Part shown: piece after piece, positions 4,316 through 6,484 of the stretch
How the letters are laid out: each line of letters starts with the position of its first letter
Numbering within the stretch: the first letter of the stretch is position 1
Source: Bacteroidia bacterium
GTDB lineage: Bacteria > Bacteroidota > Bacteroidia > Bacteroidales > Marinifilaceae
Assembly: GCA_025999735.1 (NCBI GenBank)
Contig: BNXR01000099.1
Location: forward strand, 1-6,484
Length of the DNA stretch: 6,484 bases
Direction: 5' to 3'
Made by a program: the position numbers and the translations under genes
Notes under the pieces: model-generated
What the model was told of the DNA's origin: nothing
Databases searched by the model: none
Seen by the model: the letters and a program-made list of their open reading frames with translations, nothing else

Positions 4316-6217
4316 ATGACAAATAAAGCAACAAAAGAATATTTAGATTATTTTGTAACATCTCAAAATCCAAATTTTGCTGTAATGTTAAAAGGGAAAT
4401 GGGGTGCGGGAAAGACATATTTCATTAGAGGAATTATTGAAGAATGGGATAATAAGCACGTAATTTCCGAAAATGAAATAGATTTAAGACCCATTTATAT
4501 TTCTCTTAATGGCATTTCTAAAAAAAATGAAATAATAGAATCGCTAAGAGCTAAAATATCGCCATTCCTTTATTCCAAAGGCACAAAATTTGCGGCAGAC
4601 ATCCTTAAAGGATTTATCAAATCAACATTAAAAATTGACTTTGACTTTGACTTTGACTTTGACTTTGACTTTGACTTTGACTTTGACTTTGACTTTGACT
4701 TTGACTTTGACTTTGACGGTGATGGTAAAGGTGATGGTCGTGTTAATATAAATTTTAACCCAATTTCTATTTTCAAATCTTCAAATGATAAAATTAAAGG
4801 GAATCGTATTCTCATATTTGATGATGTTGAGCGTTGCAAAATCCCAATTGATGAACTATATGGTTTTATTAACGACTTTGTAGAACATTCACAATGCAAA
4901 GTGATTTTGATTTCTGATGAAGATAAAATAGATGAAGAACATACAAAAGATAGTAAATACAAATACCATGTATTCAAAGAAAAAATTATTGGACAAACAT
5001 TTGAAATAAAACCAGACACTGAACAAGCTATTGATTTCTTTTTAGATTCAGTTACAAGCGATATAAAGCCAAACTTAATTGAATTAAGAGACTTAATCAT
5101 TAAAATTTTTAACATTTCTAAAAAAGAAAATCTCAGAGTTTTACAGAGAGCTATTTATGATTTTGAAAGATTATTCAAATTTACTGATAGAGAATTATCG
5201 AAGGATGATGAAAAATATAAAGTTTTAATCAAAAATTTTTTGAGTTATTTTTTGATTTATTTCCTTGAATTTAAAACGGGGAATGAAGATATATCTTCAT
5301 TCCAAGAAACACAGCTTTTTTCTGATGATAAAAGTGAAAAGAAATACACGCAATACGAAGAAATTGTTGCAACATATTCTCTTTTTCATTCTACCAAATT
5401 ATTTACATCATTCAGACTAATAGATTTTATAAAAAATGGAGACTATACAGGGCTAGTCTCTGAAATTAATAATTCTGCAATCTATGCAAAGGGCAAGGTA
5501 GAAAAAGATTGGGAAAAACTATGGTATTGGCAATTATTAGATGATGATGACTTTTTATCTTTGTTAGATAGTGTAAGCATTAGTTTTTTCACGACAGAGA
5601 AATTTCACATAACAGAGATATTACATATTTCAGGCATTTTATTTTCACTTATAGACACAAAATTATACAAGAAAAAAAACAAATCACAGGTTGTAAATAG
5701 AGCAAAACAACTAATAAAAAAAACAAACTTGTCAGAATTTAAAGATGAAATAGGTTTTTCAATGCTAACTTGGGGTTCTTGGCAAAAAGCTTATGCATCG
5801 GATAAAACAGAAGAGTTTAAATCTCTTATAAAATATACACAAGATATTTTACAAGAGATAAAGCACAATAAATCAACGGAGATTGTTGAAGATATATTCT
5901 ACGATATTACAAACGACAATGTTGATGAACTGTATCAGAAAACACGAAATTACAATGAAAATTTAGGCAATATTATTGAATATACACCAATGCTAGCAAA
6001 GCTTAATCCAAAAAAGTTTTCTGAAACAATTCTCAGCCTTAGCAATGATAGTATTTTTAAATTAAAACATTTTTTTGAGTATAGATATTTTCCAGAAAAA
6101 ACATACTCAAACGGTGTAATTCAAGACCACCAAAGACGGTTAATTATTTTTTTCCGGTGCTATGAAAAATATCCCGCAATTCTGTACAGTGCAAAATCTT
6201 TGTCTTTCATGCCATAA
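4316..6217 (+). CDS. KAP-like P-loop NTPase with Asp-Phe repeat, 3' end replaced by an insertion sequence
   Basis: The open frame encodes 633 residues. Walker A is 'GKWGAGKT' (27-34, K33, T34). Walker B is 'RILIFDDVERC' (164-174), whose DDxxR signature is typical of KAP-family NTPases, followed by 'CKVILISDEDKI'. Between them, residues 108-134 are a perfect alternating Asp-Phe run leading into GDGKGDG (135-141). As I recall, relatives carry a short 'D-hydrophobic-DGDGK..DG' loop at this position, so the run looks like an expansion of it; unchecked. The remainder is helical, rich in Lys, Ile and Phe, and shows no clear membrane segment apart from a weakly hydrophobic stretch 'FLSYFLIYFLEF'. 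The ATG at 4316 follows a promoter and has no Shine-Dalgarno. From residue ~600 the sequence is probably encoded by the inserted IS, so the natural C-terminus is lost. KAP NTPases include candidate antiphage proteins; a defence role is inference. The gene is much more AT-rich than the upstream operon. Confidence 0.75.
   Translation: MTNKATKEYLDYFVTSQNPNFAVMLKGKWGAGKTYFIRGIIEEWDNKHVISENEIDLRPIYISLNGISKKNEIIESLRAKISPFLYSKGTKFAADILKGFIKSTLKIDFDFDFDFDFDFDFDFDFDFDFDFDFDGDGKGDGRVNINFNPISIFKSSNDKIKGNRILIFDDVERCKIPIDELYGFINDFVEHSQCKVILISDEDKIDEEHTKDSKYKYHVFKEKIIGQTFEIKPDTEQAIDFFLDSVTSDIKPNLIELRDLIIKIFNISKKENLRVLQRAIYDFERLFKFTDRELSKDDEKYKVLIKNFLSYFLIYFLEFKTGNEDISSFQETQLFSDDKSEKKYTQYEEIVATYSLFHSTKLFTSFRLIDFIKNGDYTGLVSEINNSAIYAKGKVEKDWEKLWYWQLLDDDDFLSLLDSVSISFFTTEKFHITEILHISGILFSLIDTKLYKKKNKSQVVNRAKQLIKKTNLSEFKDEIGFSMLTWGSWQKAYASDKTEEFKSLIKYTQDILQEIKHNKSTEIVEDIFYDITNDNVDELYQKTRNYNENLGNIIEYTPMLAKLNPKKFSETILSLSNDSIFKLKHFFEYRYFPEKTYSNGVIQDHQRRLIIFFRCYEKYPAILYSAKSLSFMP
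4637..4717 (+). repeat. In-frame hexanucleotide microsatellite (GACTTT)13
   Basis: Thirteen perfect GACTTT units (4637-4714) are followed by a closing GAC (4715-4717), encoding 14 Asp and 13 Phe in strict alternation. There is no point change in any unit, which suggests recent expansion or ongoing slippage. Because the unit is two codons, gain or loss of units never shifts the frame. A degenerate GGTGATGGT repeat separated by AAA follows at 4718-4738. Confidence 0.95.
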
Positions 6218-6484
6218 TTATTTGTAACAAATCGTTGAATTTTTCCGTTTAGTCTTTCCGCTTTTGCATTGGTATGTCCCCTGTCAAAGAAGTTAATAAT
6301 CTCTGTTTCATGTTTATCTATCATCTTTACGACCCCCTGTAGCTCCTCTATTTTTGTATCTTCTACTTTATAATACCATCCTTGCAGGTCTCTTTCGATG
6401 TATATTCGGTGTTTCTTTTGCGCATTCTCAAGGTCGTACCACCTCTTGAGTTCCTGCGAAAGGTCATATGCTGTTTTTAAGTCG
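6113..6484 (-). mobile_element. 3' end of an insertion sequence (ISAon1/ISL3-like), continuing past the window
   Basis: The minus-strand transposase terminates at 6160. The sequence between there and about 6113 begins GGTGTAATTC and includes GGTG/CACC-type inverted bases (6113-6131), suitable for an IS terminal repeat. The left boundary at 6113 is an estimate: it is where the NTPase frame switches to residues that look non-native. Only one end is visible, so neither the terminal repeat nor a target duplication can be confirmed. Confidence 0.6.
6160..6484 (-). CDS. Transposase C-terminal part, ISL3-type DDE (ISAon1-like); start outside window
   Basis: The final 107 residues of a transposase are encoded on the minus strand, ending at the TAG complementary to 6160-6162; the gene continues beyond the right edge. 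The segment 'FFDRGHTNAKAERLNGKIQR', then 'FVTNNYGMKDKDFALYRI', is the characteristic end of ISL3-type DDE transposases (ITNAxAExxNxKI pattern). Its glutamate is expected to be the third catalytic residue. The preceding part ('LKRWYDLENA', then 'LQGVVKMIDKHETEIINFF') is the usual helical segment before it. The gene converges on the NTPase gene, and the two overlap by 58 bp at their 3' ends, which marks the insertion. The frame is intact in the visible part, so the element may still be functional. Confidence 0.85.
   Translation of the reverse strand, partial: DLKTAYDLSQELKRWYDLENAQKKHRIYIERDLQGWYYKVEDTKIEELQGVVKMIDKHETEIINFFDRGHTNAKAERLNGKIQRFVTNNYGMKDKDFALYRIAGYFS

Noticed and set aside
4637..4717. 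Could the regular repeat be a CRISPR array or minisatellite with spacers?
   Set aside because: The unit is a 6-nt perfect tandem with no spacers and lies in frame inside a gene; no cas genes are visible.
4570..5115. Minus-strand open frame of 181 codons with a long Ser-Lys repeat
   Set aside because: It is the antisense shadow of the (GACTTT) repeat and of the NTPase gene, which has clear Walker motifs and its own promoter on the other strand.

Overview
The window looks like part of an integrated mobile element or accessory island of a Bacteroidota bacterium, probably Bacteroidales. Four things point there. It carries the small-HTH / BT4734-like primase / DUF3987 ATPase gene order typical of Bacteroides-type mobilizable elements. 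Two promoters match the phylum-specific form TTTG-N20-TAnnTTTG. Most starts lack a Shine-Dalgarno sequence. The right edge holds the end of an ISAon1/ISL3-like transposase. All family names come from reading the sequence; no database search was run.

Left part (1-3031, + strand): a compact operon. Two small helix-turn-helix proteins (the first cut by the window edge) overlap each other by 8 nt. The second overlaps a BT4734-type primase-like protein by 4 nt (ATGA). After a 99-nt gap filled with three tandem hairpins comes a 621-residue PriCT_2-DUF3987 protein with P-loop features. Together they resemble a replication/excision control module: DNA-binding accessory factors, a primase-like catalytic domain and a helicase-like ATPase. 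No integrase, relaxase or mobilization gene is visible.

Middle (3032-4315): mostly non-coding and rich in palindromes. It holds a second, inverted copy of a GTCC-rich 30-mer that also lies inside the DUF3987 gene (28/30 identical). It also has a minus-strand lipoprotein resembling the first ~80 residues of a BspA-like leucine-rich-repeat protein, with an intact promoter but a tail encoded by a hairpin. A low-confidence plus-strand ORF, probably the end of a decayed gene, follows, and then about 400 bp of AT-rich sequence with hairpins.

Right part (4316-6484): a very AT-rich gene for a KAP-like P-loop NTPase with its own promoter. Between Walker A and Walker B it contains a perfect in-frame (GACTTT)13 hexanucleotide repeat encoding alternating Asp-Phe. 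Its 3' end is replaced by an insertion sequence whose transposase reads in from the other strand, so the last ~34 residues appear to be IS-encoded. Its base composition differs sharply from the A+C-rich replication genes, suggesting separately acquired cargo, perhaps a defence gene (inference only).

Two themes recur. One is short palindromic repeats with CCGTAGG/CCTACGG or GGGTCAAGCCC-like cores, both in gaps and inside reading frames. The other is the GTCC iteron-like array tied to the primase/ATPase genes.
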